19,437 nt of DNA from Candidatus Heimdallarchaeota archaeon (GCA_029882335.1 JAOUKW010000023.1:1-19437); one strand, 5' to 3'. Counted from the stretch's first letter, positions 7,682 through 15,008 are shown. Made by a program: numbers and translations. The notes: generated by a model not told the origin, from the letters alone.

Positions 7682-8386
7682 TTGACGTTTTTTGAAAATT
7701 TAATCAAAAGTATAATATTACTATTTAGCTCGAAAGAGGTTTGGGGAATTGCTGCTTTGTCATTCCTAGTTTCAACCTCAGCAGTATTGATTTCAGCAAT
7801 AATTGGTATTCCTATTGGTATTTATATAGGTTTGAGGAAAGGAAAATCAAATGTTTTGTTAATATCATTATTAAATACAGGAATGGGGTTACCTCCCGTT
7901 GTTGTTGGGTTGCTGGTATTTTTGTTAATCATGAGAAATGGACCTCTTGGGGAGTTTAGTTTGTTATTTACACCAATTGCCATGATTATGGCACAGGCTA
8001 TTTTGACACTCCCCATAATAATTGGGATAACAAGAACTACCATTAGAGACCTTCCTGATAACTTACCAATTGTTTTGAAGAGTATGGGTGCAAATAAATA
8101 CCAAATATACTGGGAGATCTTTTGTGAAGCAAGATCTGGTATGCTAATTGCATGTATTGTTGCATTAGGCAGGGCTTTTTCTGAAGTAGGTGCAATTATC
8201 ATTGTAGGAGGAAATATTCGTTTTCATACACGAGTTTTAACAACTGCAATTATAACTGAAATTTCTAAAGGAAATCAATCAATGGCATTAGCTCTTGGAA
8301 TTATTTTACTTTTTATCAGTTTTCTACTAACATCTGTTCTAACCCAAAATTTGATTCATTCCAATCGAAACGAACCTATTGATTAA
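7682..8386 (+). CDS. tupB: Tungstate ABC transporter permease
   Basis: The 234-residue product is an integral membrane permease with about five or six helices (near 22-50, 57-84, 95-118, 152-175, 201-222). The EAA loop that contacts the ATPase is visible: EARSGMLIACIVALGRAFSE (149-168) followed by VG. Family members form a channel dimer with TupA and TupC. The start is TTG at 7682, preceded by AGGTAAA and only five bases after the tupA stop, so the two are translationally linked. No ATPase gene follows on this strand; the next gene is convergent and overlaps the tupB end by four bases. Confidence 0.88.
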   Translation: MTFFENLIKSIILLFSSKEVWGIAALSFLVSTSAVLISAIIGIPIGIYIGLRKGKSNVLLISLLNTGMGLPPVVVGLLVFLLIMRNGPLGEFSLLFTPIAMIMAQAILTLPIIIGITRTTIRDLPDNLPIVLKSMGANKYQIYWEIFCEARSGMLIACIVALGRAFSEVGAIIIVGGNIRFHTRVLTTAIITEISKGNQSMALALGIILLFISFLLTSVLTQNLIHSNRNEPID

Positions 8387-8913
8387 TAAATTTCATGAGG
8401 AAAATTTTTTTCTCCGGAATTAATTGGTATTTGTAGCCAATTTTCCATCGGTGGCAAAGGACATGAAAATTTTGTGTTATATGCACAGAATGGAGAATAA
8501 GCCCGATTAAAATCGAGGATAAATTTATCATTATGTTTTTCAAGATCCAAGTATCTACCAGTACCATAGGTTTCTTTCCCAGATGTTTTATCTCTGAATG
8601 GAACGAAATAATAATCAGGAAAATCTTCTGATTGATAAACAGCTATTTTACAAGATATTCCATCAACTGTAAATTTCAAGTAGCCAATTCTAGTGTATAA
8701 TGCGATTCGCTCTGTATTGGTTTCCATTTCGATTTTTTCATTGCTAGTATCTGGTATTAAATCCAGTTCAAACCGATATTGTTCATCAATTGGATAATAA
8801 TTTAAAGATTTAAATTGCTTTTTAACTTTCGCTGAAAGAGGTGAATTAGGATCTTTCTTTAAATATTCATCCTTACTTTCTCTAGTTCTCTCCATCGATT
8901 TTTTATAATTCAT
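8383..8913 (-). CDS. DUF1684 family protein
   Basis: The 176-residue product matches the DUF1684 pattern (PF07920) along its length. It has an N-terminal SPLSAKVKKQFKSLNYYPID block (27-46), then FRDKTSGKETYGTGRYLDLE (residues about 106-125) and DFNRAYSPFCAYNTKFSCPL (about 134-153) followed by PP and ENWLQIPINSGEK. The function of the family is unknown. Most members I know of are from bacteria and eukaryote-associated sources, so transfer into this archaeon is possible. The two Cys in CAYNTKFSC are conserved in the family. A TATA-like stretch lies about 23 bp upstream (8930-8943 on the + strand), which favours the ATG at 8913 over the Met seven codons later. The gene lies between tupB and tupC and reads in the same direction as tupC. 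Confidence 0.85.
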   Translation of the reverse strand: MNYKKSMERTRESKDEYLKKDPNSPLSAKVKKQFKSLNYYPIDEQYRFELDLIPDTSNEKIEMETNTERIALYTRIGYLKFTVDGISCKIAVYQSEDFPDYYFVPFRDKTSGKETYGTGRYLDLEKHNDKFILDFNRAYSPFCAYNTKFSCPLPPMENWLQIPINSGEKNFPHEIY

Positions 8914-9024
8914 AACTCTTATTTTATCCTTATTAATAAAAATCCTTCTAGATAGGTATATATCTGAATATGAATTGAAGATAAAATATTTGGTTAAATT
9001 AACTTCTTGCTTATTTTATCAATT

Positions 9025-9762
9025 TTAAATTAGTTTACCATTCAGATATGCCTGTGTTTTTTCATCGCTTGACGTACTCTCAAGTAGTGAAACATCACCA
9101 GATAGCGAAATACTTCCTTCAATGATAATACTAATTTCATCTGCAATTCGTTTCATTTGAAATTGATCGTGAGTTGTCCACAAAACCATTATATTCTCAT
9201 TTTTTACCAAATTAGAAATATAGTTTTCAAACCATAAAGTATTTGCATTATCCAAAGAAGCTGTGGGTTCATCTAAAATTAAGATGTTTGGTTTGTGAAT
9301 AATTGATCTCAATAACGCAACTTTTTGTTGTTGTCCGATAGATAATTGGTGTGGTAATTTATCTGCAAGATGGCTGAGTTTAAATGCGGTTAACATATTA
9401 TCAACAATCTTTAGTCTCTCTTCTCGAGGGATATCGCGAAAGACTAAAGGTAATTCTACATTCTTACGAAGGGATCTCCTTAGAAATACTGGTTTTTGCC
9501 ACATATATCCTATTTTATGAGAATAATTATCAGTTTCATTTTCATCAGATAGATTTAATTCTTTATCATCCCATATAATTTTACCAGAATTTGGTTTTTT
9601 AATAAGTCCAACTATTTGATTAGTAATACTTTTTCCAGCTCCATTTGGACCTACAAGACAATGTATTTTTGATTTAGATAAATTTAGTGATATACCATGT
9701 AATATCTGGGTTTGTCCAATAGAAAAATGTACATCTTTTAGCTGTATAATTTCTGGACTCAT
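9025..9762 (-). CDS. tupC: Tungstate-type ABC transporter ATPase
   Basis: The 245-residue product is a single ABC ATPase domain. It has a Walker A GPNGAGKS (38-45), a Q-loop (Gln89), a signature LSIGQQQ (140-146), a Walker B LILDEP (161-166) followed by TASLD, and the H-loop TTHD (His198). The signature has Ile in place of the usual first Gly of LSGGQ, and Walker A is followed by Ile where Thr is common; neither is disabling. WQKPVFLRRSLRKNVELPL after the Q-loop is typical of the tungstate/sulfate group of importers. It is very likely the energiser for TupAB, which lacks an ATPase on its own strand, but the gene is on the opposite strand and 0.6 kb away. A transporter of another substrate cannot be excluded from sequence alone. 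Confidence 0.85.
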   Translation of the reverse strand: MSPEIIQLKDVHFSIGQTQILHGISLNLSKSKIHCLVGPNGAGKSITNQIVGLIKKPNSGKIIWDDKELNLSDENETDNYSHKIGYMWQKPVFLRRSLRKNVELPLVFRDIPREERLKIVDNMLTAFKLSHLADKLPHQLSIGQQQKVALLRSIIHKPNILILDEPTASLDNANTLWFENYISNLVKNENIMVLWTTHDQFQMKRIADEISIIIEGSISLSGDVSLLESTSSDEKTQAYLNGKLI

Positions 9763-9833
9763 AATTCTGTTATATTATATGTTAACTAATATCTTAGCAT
9801 AATGGACTCTGAAAATTTGAAATAATTACAAAA

Positions 9834-9868
9834 TTTATAACAAACCTATCTAGGAAGTTATTAGGTGG
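9834..9868 (+). promoter_or_regulatory. TATA box and ribosome-binding site of udp
   Basis: TTTATAA (9834-9840) is a TATA box whose expected start point is about 9862. AGGTGG (9863-9868), a good archaeal Shine-Dalgarno sequence, sits there, 11 bases before the ATG at 9880. This decides for 9880 rather than the second ATG at 9886 (17 bases away). Confidence 0.45.
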
Positions 9869-9879
9869 TAATTATCTAG

Positions 9880-10713
9880 ATGATTATGAGTAATCAACCA
9901 GTAAATCATGTTGCAAAGGATGCAGATAATGTTGCTACGCTTGAGGGACTTCAATATCACCTGAAAGTTAAACCTGGTGATTTAGCAGATATCGTTCTAT
10001 TTCCAGGTGATCTAAGAAGAGTTGAACGTATAGCAAAACAATGGGATTCAAATGAAAAAGTTGCAGAGTACAGACAGTATATATCATATAAAGGAAAATT
10101 CAAGAATCATGACATATCTGCTGTTTCATCAGGCATTGGACCCTCTGCTTGTGAAATTGCACTGGCTGAACTAAAAAATATTGGTACCAAGTATATTATT
10201 CGAGTTGGTAGTTGCGGTGCATTACAACCTGATATCAACATAGGTGATCTAGTAATTAGTGAAGCTGCAGTAAGATTAGAGGATACCAGTCATCACTATA
10301 CCATGAAAGAATTTCCTGCATACGCATCTAGAATGTTAACATCAGCACTTATTCGTGCATGTGAAGAAAATAACCTACCATATCATGTAGGAATAACTGC
10401 AAGTTCCTCATCATTTTATGTCGGTCAAGGTCGTAAAGGTTGGAACAATTATTTACCTAGTTTTAGAGAAAATTTAGTAAAAGACCTTACTATGGCAGGT
10501 GTAAAGAATTTTGAGATGGAGGCAAGTTTAATGTTTGTTTTGGGTTCATTATATGGAATGGAAACAAGTGCTGTTTGTGCGGTCTATGCAAATAGAGCAA
10601 CTAATGAATTTGCAGTTAAGGGAGAAGATATCGCAATTAAAGCAGCAAATGAGGCTGCACGTATTGTTTTTGATTATATTGAAGAAAAAGGTTCCCGCAG
10701 ATATTGGTTCTAA
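9880..10713 (+). CDS. udp: Uridine phosphorylase
   Basis: The 277-residue product belongs to the PNP/UDP phosphorylase family, type I. Phosphate binding is shown by FPGDLRRV (41-48) and IRVGSCGALQPDINIGDLVI (107-126; Arg109). The ribose site is marked by NFEMEAS (210-216), with the Glu-Met-Glu triad. The uridine-specific GQxR pair is present in SFYVGQGRKGW (178-188; Gln183, Arg185), which separates uridine from purine phosphorylases. It splits uridine with phosphate into uracil and ribose-1-phosphate, feeding pyrimidine salvage or pentose use. It is about 20 residues longer at the N-end than the E. coli enzyme (first 25 residues are not conserved). It is a single-gene unit, convergent with HMG-CoA reductase 17 bases downstream. 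The family call is firm; uridine specificity is inferred from the GQxR motif. Confidence 0.88.
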   Translation: MIMSNQPVNHVAKDADNVATLEGLQYHLKVKPGDLADIVLFPGDLRRVERIAKQWDSNEKVAEYRQYISYKGKFKNHDISAVSSGIGPSACEIALAELKNIGTKYIIRVGSCGALQPDINIGDLVISEAAVRLEDTSHHYTMKEFPAYASRMLTSALIRACEENNLPYHVGITASSSSFYVGQGRKGWNNYLPSFRENLVKDLTMAGVKNFEMEASLMFVLGSLYGMETSAVCAVYANRATNEFAVKGEDIAIKAANEAARIVFDYIEEKGSRRYWF

Positions 10714-10730
10714 TGAATTAATTAAATTAA

Positions 10731-11978
10731 TTATCCGCGTAATTCTTTTAGGATTTCTTCTGCTCGATCCATCCTAACTTTCCCTTCTTCAACCATTTTT
10801 TTAGCAACTAATTCTAATTCTTCTCCTACTGCTCCTGCAGATGCTGCTAGATTTTTTGCATGTAATTTCATGTGACCAGCTTGAATACCCTCAGAAGTAA
10901 GTGCTCGAAGAGCAGCTAAATTTTGTGCCAATCCAGCAGATGCAACTATTTCCGCTAGATCAATAGCATTTTGAATTTCCATTATTTTCAAACAAACCTG
11001 TGCAATTGGATGAATTTTTGTAGCTCCACCAATAGTACCTAATGCCAATGGTAATTCAATAGTTCCTGCTAAATTTCCTTCTTCAGTAATCTCGTAGGTT
11101 GTCAATGAATGATAATAACCATCTTTTGCTGCATATGCATGTGCACCAGCTTCAATTGCCCTCCAATCATTTGCAGTGGCTAATGTAATTGCTGAAATGG
11201 CATTCATAATTCCCTTATTATGGGTTGCTGCTCGATATGGGTCACCTTCTGCAAATGCCCACGCCTCAACAATGGCTTCTACAACTTCAATACCACCAAG
11301 TAAATCCTTATCAAATACAGCTCTAGCTCTAATAATTCTTCGATCAGCCAAATTACTTATAATTCTCAACCTTACTGTACCACCAGTGATTTTTTCAATC
11401 ATAGGAGCACAAGCTTCTACCATTGTATTAACTGCATTTGCACCCATAGCATCTAGACAATTAACAATGAGATGAACAATCAACATATCTCCGGTAGGTG
11501 TACTGATAATCCTAGTTTCAACATCAGACGCACCACCTCCAAATTTTACCAATATTGGATCTTGTTCATTGGCTAGTTTTAAAATTTCTTCTTTTTTAGA
11601 TAAAATTTCTTGAGAGGCAAAAGAGGGTAATTGAACATCTAAAACTTGAATTTGTCCAATCATGAAGGGTCCTGTATTACTGGTAAAAAATCCACCATGA
11701 GGTCGAGCCATTCTTGCTGCGTTGGATGCTGCAGCAACTACGCTGGCTTCTTCTACTGCAAAAGTAATAAATCGATCCTTACCATTTATTGTAAAATTAG
11801 TGGCCATACCTATAGGTACAGTCATTACACCAATAATATTTTCAATTTGGACTGGAGCATCATTTGCCAAGAGAAGCTTTGCTTCATCGTCAGTGAGATT
11901 TACTAGTTCTTTTAATTTCTCAACTTTTTCTTCAGTGGATAATTTATGAAATCCAGAAATACGTGAAGATAAGGTCAT
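10731..11978 (-). CDS. mvaA: HMG-CoA reductase, class II
   Basis: The 415-residue product reduces HMG-CoA to mevalonate, the committed step to isoprenoid (archaeal membrane lipid) synthesis. It is soluble and of the Pseudomonas-like class II, seen also in Archaeoglobus and Thermoplasmatales rather than in most archaea. Landmarks are VPIGMATNFTING (54-66), the EEASVVAAAS block (76-85; catalytic Glu77), DAMGANAVNTM (176-186), the YRAATHNKGIMN block (248-259; catalytic Lys255), AND (269-271; Asp271) and the catalytic His in GHMKLHAKNLA (368-378; His373). The start ATG has a TATA box about 25 bp upstream, suggesting a leaderless mRNA. Class II enzymes often prefer NADH and can work in either direction; the sequence does not settle the cofactor. 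An archaeal MVA pathway role is the obvious inference, as no degradative partners are nearby. Confidence 0.93.
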   Translation of the reverse strand: MTLSSRISGFHKLSTEEKVEKLKELVNLTDDEAKLLLANDAPVQIENIIGVMTVPIGMATNFTINGKDRFITFAVEEASVVAAASNAARMARPHGGFFTSNTGPFMIGQIQVLDVQLPSFASQEILSKKEEILKLANEQDPILVKFGGGASDVETRIISTPTGDMLIVHLIVNCLDAMGANAVNTMVEACAPMIEKITGGTVRLRIISNLADRRIIRARAVFDKDLLGGIEVVEAIVEAWAFAEGDPYRAATHNKGIMNAISAITLATANDWRAIEAGAHAYAAKDGYYHSLTTYEITEEGNLAGTIELPLALGTIGGATKIHPIAQVCLKIMEIQNAIDLAEIVASAGLAQNLAALRALTSEGIQAGHMKLHAKNLAASAGAVGEELELVAKKMVEEGKVRMDRAEEILKELRG

Positions 11979-11997
11979 AATTTAGCTAATCTTAGAT

Positions 11998-12007
11998 CAA
12001 ATATAAG
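11998..12007 (-). promoter_or_regulatory. TATA box for mvaA
   Basis: On the minus strand this reads CTTATATTTG, centred about 25 bp before the mvaA ATG. It lies in the 85-bp gap between rps17e and mvaA, so mvaA has its own promoter rather than depending on readthrough from rps17e. Confidence 0.5.
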
Positions 12008-12063
12008 AATACCTTTTATTTACTAATTTGGTATCTGTATTTTTTCTAATCTTATTTAATTAC

Positions 12064-12285
12064 CTACTCTAGTTCTTCAAGCGTTTGAATCTTATTTTCT
12101 TTTATCTGTCTCATCAAAGTTGTAACATAACCGGCAATACGATTTCTATAAGATTTACTCTGAACATTAGTAACATTTTCAACAATGTGTTTATTATTCT
12201 CAAAATCTATATTCAACTGGTCATAAAAATTAATTACAATATTTTTAGCAACTCTTTTGATTGCTCTAGATCTTACATTTCCTAT
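12064..12285 (-). CDS. rps17e: 30S ribosomal protein S17e, apparent ATA start
   Basis: Translated from the ATA at 12285-12283, the product is 73 residues: GNVRSRAIKRVAKNIVINF, then YDQLNIDFENNKHIVENVT, then NVQSKSYRNRIAGYVTTL and a short charged tail. This is the archaeal/eukaryotic S17e family: basic GxVRsk start, the DFEENKxxVxxxT block, and SKxxRNRIAGYVT. It binds the small ribosomal subunit. The frame has no ATG, GTG or TTG before the conserved start; upstream codons run back nine positions to an in-frame TAA. ATA therefore stands exactly where the family's initiator Met belongs. AGG lies nine bases upstream, and TTTAAA (minus strand; + 12318-12323) is a TATA box placing the mRNA start about 10 bases before the ATA. 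Either a genuine ATA start or a single base error for ATG. Confidence 0.85.
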   Translation of the reverse strand: MGNVRSRAIKRVAKNIVINFYDQLNIDFENNKHIVENVTNVQSKSYRNRIAGYVTTLMRQIKENKIQTLEELE

Positions 12286-12530
12286 GTTAAATCGCCTATC
12301 TCTAACATTGATTTACCTTTAAAAAAAAGAATCGATATGAAACAGAAATAGAGAAAATGTTAATCTAAATTCTAGACGGATTGAAACATTACTTGAATTT
12401 ATCAAATAATTTTTCCTCTTAGATTTAATGAGTTGTATATTTTTTACTGTAACTCAGATTTAGCAATTATTTAATTAATTTCTCAAGTTTTGAGTTTTGT
12501 ATTAATTACATACATTGTTTAATCGATTAA

Positions 12531-12536
12531 TTTAAA
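12531..12536 (+). promoter_or_regulatory. TATA box for the KaiC-like gene
   Basis: TTTAAA lies 25-30 bp before the ATG at 12561, implying a leaderless transcript. The stretch from 12286 to 12530 contains the rps17e promoter on the minus strand and no gene that I can see. Confidence 0.45.
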
Positions 12537-12560
12537 GTCAACTATATCTGTATTTATTAT

Positions 12561-13316
12561 ATGGAATTTGCTCAAGCTCCTAATCTTCCTAGAGTTACAT
12601 CCGGTATGAAAGGTCTAGATATAATCCTCGGCGGTGGATATCCAAAAGAAAGAAATATATTAGTTGCCGGTCCAGCAGGTGCTGGAAAATCTACTATAGG
12701 ACTTGCTTTTTTAGTTGCCGGAATTATTGAACAGGATGAACCTGGTATATATGTTTCATTCGATGAAACTTTGGATAATGTTAGGAATGATGCATTATCT
12801 TATGGATGGGATCTTAAATCACTAGAAGATCAAAATTTGCTGGCAATGATTGATGGTTTTTCCCCTCGTGCAGGAATTAGTTCTGATGAGAAATATGTTT
12901 GTAGTATAGAAATTGATGAGATGATAAATTTATTAATAAATTTAATAGATAGTATTGGTGCAGAGCGTGTTGTTGTTGACAGTATAACTGCAATCGCGGT
13001 TGGTATTGATGATGAGGTTACTCAAAGGAAAGAGATTTTGAAATTAAGTGCAGTTATGTCTGCATTAACTTGTACTACCATTATGGTTAGTGAAATGCGA
13101 ACTCAAGATGAAGTCTCAACTATGGGTGTTGAGGAATTTATGACTCAAGGTGTGATAACTTTAAGGTATCAATTTGGACAATCTGGTAGACGATCCATAC
13201 AAGTTAGAAAAATGAGAGGAGTAAAACATTCACTCAAAGAGCGTCCATTTTTAATTACGGATCAAGGTCCACAGGTATATCCTGATGAAGAATTATATGA
13301 GTTCAAGTCAAATTAA
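12561..13316 (+). CDS. KaiC-like RAD55-family ATPase, single domain
   Basis: The 251-residue product is a single RecA-fold KaiC domain (COG0467). Residues 16-29 carry GLDIILGGGYP, the usual lead-in. Walker A is GPAGAGKST (37-45), and Walker B is RVVVD (136-140). KMRGVKHSLKERPFLIT (217-233) matches the KMRGxxH motif near the nucleotide of the next subunit. KaiC has paired catalytic Glu residues after the Walker A helix; here they read Asp68-Glu69 (VSFDETLDN). KaiC proper has two domains; single-domain archaeal paralogues act in signalling and motility regulation, but none of those partners is nearby, so the role here is open. The gene is convergent with a small minus-strand gene that overlaps its end by 14 bases. 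Confidence 0.88.
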   Translation: MEFAQAPNLPRVTSGMKGLDIILGGGYPKERNILVAGPAGAGKSTIGLAFLVAGIIEQDEPGIYVSFDETLDNVRNDALSYGWDLKSLEDQNLLAMIDGFSPRAGISSDEKYVCSIEIDEMINLLINLIDSIGAERVVVDSITAIAVGIDDEVTQRKEILKLSAVMSALTCTTIMVSEMRTQDEVSTMGVEEFMTQGVITLRYQFGQSGRRSIQVRKMRGVKHSLKERPFLITDQGPQVYPDEELYEFKSN

Positions 13317-13569
13317 ATACTTTTAAGAATAACTCTTTTTTTGTTATACCATAGTATTTTAGCACAATATCTATAGATGGTTTCTCAAATTCATTAAATA
13401 CCAACCATAGCTTCAATTTATCAATATTTGAATGAGTTATGATGTTTGGTGCTTGAGTAAATATTGCATGAATCAGAAACTCTTCAATAGTAAATCCTGA
13501 AAGCTCTAACATGTTATCTAATACCCCCTTTATCTCTGGACTGATATCATATACCTCGGATTTCTCCAT
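13303..13569 (-). CDS. Small hypothetical protein
   Basis: The 88-residue product is acidic to neutral, helical by composition, and begins with an amphipathic stretch (ISPEIKGVLDNMLELSGFTI) that vaguely recalls a ribbon-helix-helix or small helical domain. I do not recognise the family. The gene is judged real because it fills an otherwise empty gap and has a well-placed TATA box (GTTATAAAC on the minus strand, about 27 bp before the ATG). Its 3' end overlaps the KaiC-like gene by 14 bases tail-to-tail, a common archaeal arrangement that carries no functional message by itself. Confidence 0.5.
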   Translation of the reverse strand: MEKSEVYDISPEIKGVLDNMLELSGFTIEEFLIHAIFTQAPNIITHSNIDKLKLWLVFNEFEKPSIDIVLKYYGITKKELFLKVFNLT

Positions 13570-13590
13570 GAAAGTAACTACAATTAATTA

Positions 13591-13600
13591 GTTTATAACT
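13591..13600 (-). promoter_or_regulatory. TATA box for the small minus-strand gene
   Basis: On the minus strand this reads AGTTATAAAC, centred about 27 bp before the ATG at 13569, which supports a leaderless transcript and the reality of that small gene. Confidence 0.45.
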
Positions 13601-13638
13601 ATCTAGCACTATGCTAAAAGTGAGTAATAAAATAATAA

Positions 13639-13647
13639 TTTTATACT
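13639..13647 (+). promoter_or_regulatory. TATA box for the 165-residue protein gene
   Basis: TTTTATACT is centred about 25 bp before the ATG at 13667, the leaderless spacing. With the minus-strand box at 13591-13600 it makes a compact divergent promoter pair in under 100 bp. Confidence 0.45.
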
Positions 13648-13666
13648 CATCTGATAAATTAGATGT

Positions 13667-14164
13667 ATGGCAAGTAAGATATTAATGAGTTTAGTCATGG
13701 ATGGAGTAATGAAGGAACTAGCAGAAAGAGTTCCTGAAGATAAAAAAATTCAAGTAGAAAATGAAATATCAAAAAAATTAGGTAAATCACTAGGAAACGA
13801 TTGGAAGAAACTACCGACATCAGGTCCTAGAATGATGGCGTTATATTTAGTAATGAATTTGGTCCTAGTGCCATATGGTATTACACCAATGCTCATTTTA
13901 GATGCAATTATAAAAAAAGGGAAAAATTATGAGTTAGATGATAAATATAATGAACTTTTAGAAAGTGGAAGAGAACAATTGAAAGATAAGGGAGAATATA
14001 CAAAGGAGAAATTATCGGAATTTATTGATTATTCTGAAGGTGCAGGAAAGAAAATAGGAGAAAATCTAAAAGAAATTATGGGTATTGGTGCAAAAAACTT
14101 AAAACAGACACTTAATAAAAGTAAATCTTATCTGAAGAACTTGAAAGATAATAATCAGGACTAA
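13667..14164 (+). CDS. Hypothetical protein with one hydrophobic segment
   Basis: The 165-residue product is unrecognised. Residues 1-52 are charged and amphipathic (VMKELAERVPEDKKIQVENE). Residues about 54-82 are hydrophobic (MMALYLVMNLVLVPYGITPM), long enough to span or dip into a membrane. Residues 87-165 are a lysine-rich helical tail with possible coiled coil (LDDKYNELLESGREQLKDKG), suggesting a membrane-attached protein with a cytoplasmic tail. Its stop overlaps the downstream convergent RAM-domain gene by four bases. Reality is supported by the TATA box 25 bp upstream; function is not inferable. Confidence 0.65.
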   Translation: MASKILMSLVMDGVMKELAERVPEDKKIQVENEISKKLGKSLGNDWKKLPTSGPRMMALYLVMNLVLVPYGITPMLILDAIIKKGKNYELDDKYNELLESGREQLKDKGEYTKEKLSEFIDYSEGAGKKIGENLKEIMGIGAKNLKQTLNKSKSYLKNLKDNNQD

Positions 14165-14391
14165 ACAACAATTACAGTCATTGATTGTCTTACACCATCT
14201 AATGCTCTAATCTTGTTAGTTACTAGAGGTCTAAGCTCCTTGGCAGAATCTACGAGTACATGACAGATTATATCAAAACTTCCCATTACAATCCAACATT
14301 CCTTTGTTTCTTCTAGTAATTTAAGCTGTTCTAGCAATTCCTTTTCTTTACCTAAAACAATATTAAGTAAAATATATGCCTCAGTTGTCAC
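14161..14391 (-). CDS. Stand-alone Lrp/AsnC effector (RAM) domain protein
   Basis: The 76-residue product is an isolated AsnC-type ligand-binding (RAM) domain without a DNA-binding helix-turn-helix. The pattern TEAYILLNIVLGKEKELLEQ, with GSFDIICHVLVDSAKEL in the middle and TNKIRALDGVRQSMTVIVV at the end, is typical: a beta-alpha-beta fold with the GxxDI loop that binds amino acids or related small molecules at the dimer interface. Such single-domain proteins form oligomers and may modulate full-length Lrp proteins. The start is GTG (14391); the TATA box AATAAACT-like on the minus strand (+ 14412-14418) is about 24 bp upstream. It overlaps the convergent 165-residue protein gene by four bases. 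Confidence 0.88.
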   Translation of the reverse strand: MTTEAYILLNIVLGKEKELLEQLKLLEETKECWIVMGSFDIICHVLVDSAKELRPLVTNKIRALDGVRQSMTVIVV

Positions 14392-14465
14392 TACGAATTG
14401 TTTAACCTTCTAGTTTATGAATTATTGGTATTGATAATATTTTTTCATAAAATGTTAAAATTAAA

Positions 14466-15008
14466 TTATTCAATGATTATATTTCTCATCTCAACTTCTT
14501 CAAGTATCATTTTTAAAATATTATTTAGAATGAAATAATTATTTGACTCTTCAGTTGATACAGACTTAATTGATCGGCATAATTGTTCTGTATGTATAAG
14601 AATTTCAATATCATTATTTTCTAAAAAATCAAGAGAAAAAGGATAAATTTTACAGGCAAATGGTTTGAACTCATGTATTTCACATAAAGTATTGTTTAGA
14701 AAAGTACATGTTTGATCAAATGGTTTTTTTTTCAATAAATATACTTTTTCTTTTCCTTGATTTGGTGATTTACTCTGAATAAAAACTGGACTTAGTTCCT
14801 GGATGATTTGATCCAACTCATAACCATGCTCTTCAATTTTACTTATATCAAATTCAGATACTGGAATTCGCATTCTACTGCAGCAATCAACTTTACTAGT
14901 ACATGTAAAATATATCGAATTATCCGTATATACGTTAATTTCCTTGGTTTTTACATTAATTTTACCTATTTTTAATCCCTTATCAATGATAGGCAAGTCA
15001 ATAACCAT
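14466..15008 (-). CDS. YkgJ family cysteine-cluster protein
   Basis: The 180-residue product resembles the YkgJ/Fe-S oxidoreductase family (PF03692), zinc- or iron-binding proteins of unsettled function. The first cluster, FTCTSKVDCCSRM (34-46), aligns with the usual FxCxxCxxCC but has Lys39 where the second Cys belongs, so it keeps Cys36, Cys42 and Cys43. The second cluster is intact in spacing: CTFLNNTLCEIHEFKPFACK (101-120; Cys101, Cys109, Cys119), followed by the conserved IYPF. A possible metal or cluster could thus use six Cys instead of seven. The ATG has a TATA-like stretch about 20 bp upstream (minus strand ATTATAAAAA; + 15021-15030). It lies between the RAM-domain gene and the divergent cdc48. 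Confidence 0.8.
   Translation of the reverse strand: MVIDLPIIDKGLKIGKINVKTKEINVYTDNSIYFTCTSKVDCCSRMRIPVSEFDISKIEEHGYELDQIIQELSPVFIQSKSPNQGKEKVYLLKKKPFDQTCTFLNNTLCEIHEFKPFACKIYPFSLDFLENNDIEILIHTEQLCRSIKSVSTEESNNYFILNNILKMILEEVEMRNIIIE

Noticed and set aside
7822..8202. 126-residue minus-strand ORF opposite tupB
   Set aside because: Shadow of the permease; composition mirrors the membrane helices.
8376..8567. 63-residue minus-strand ORF at the tupB/DUF1684 junction
   Set aside because: It overlaps the conserved DUF1684 C-terminal block in another frame.
11176..11949. Three + strand ORFs opposite mvaA
   Set aside because: Antisense shadows of a well-conserved enzyme gene.
12085..12351. 88-residue + strand ORF
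   Set aside because: It lies opposite rps17e and is AT-rich low-complexity reading; the minus-strand S17e protein is unmistakable.
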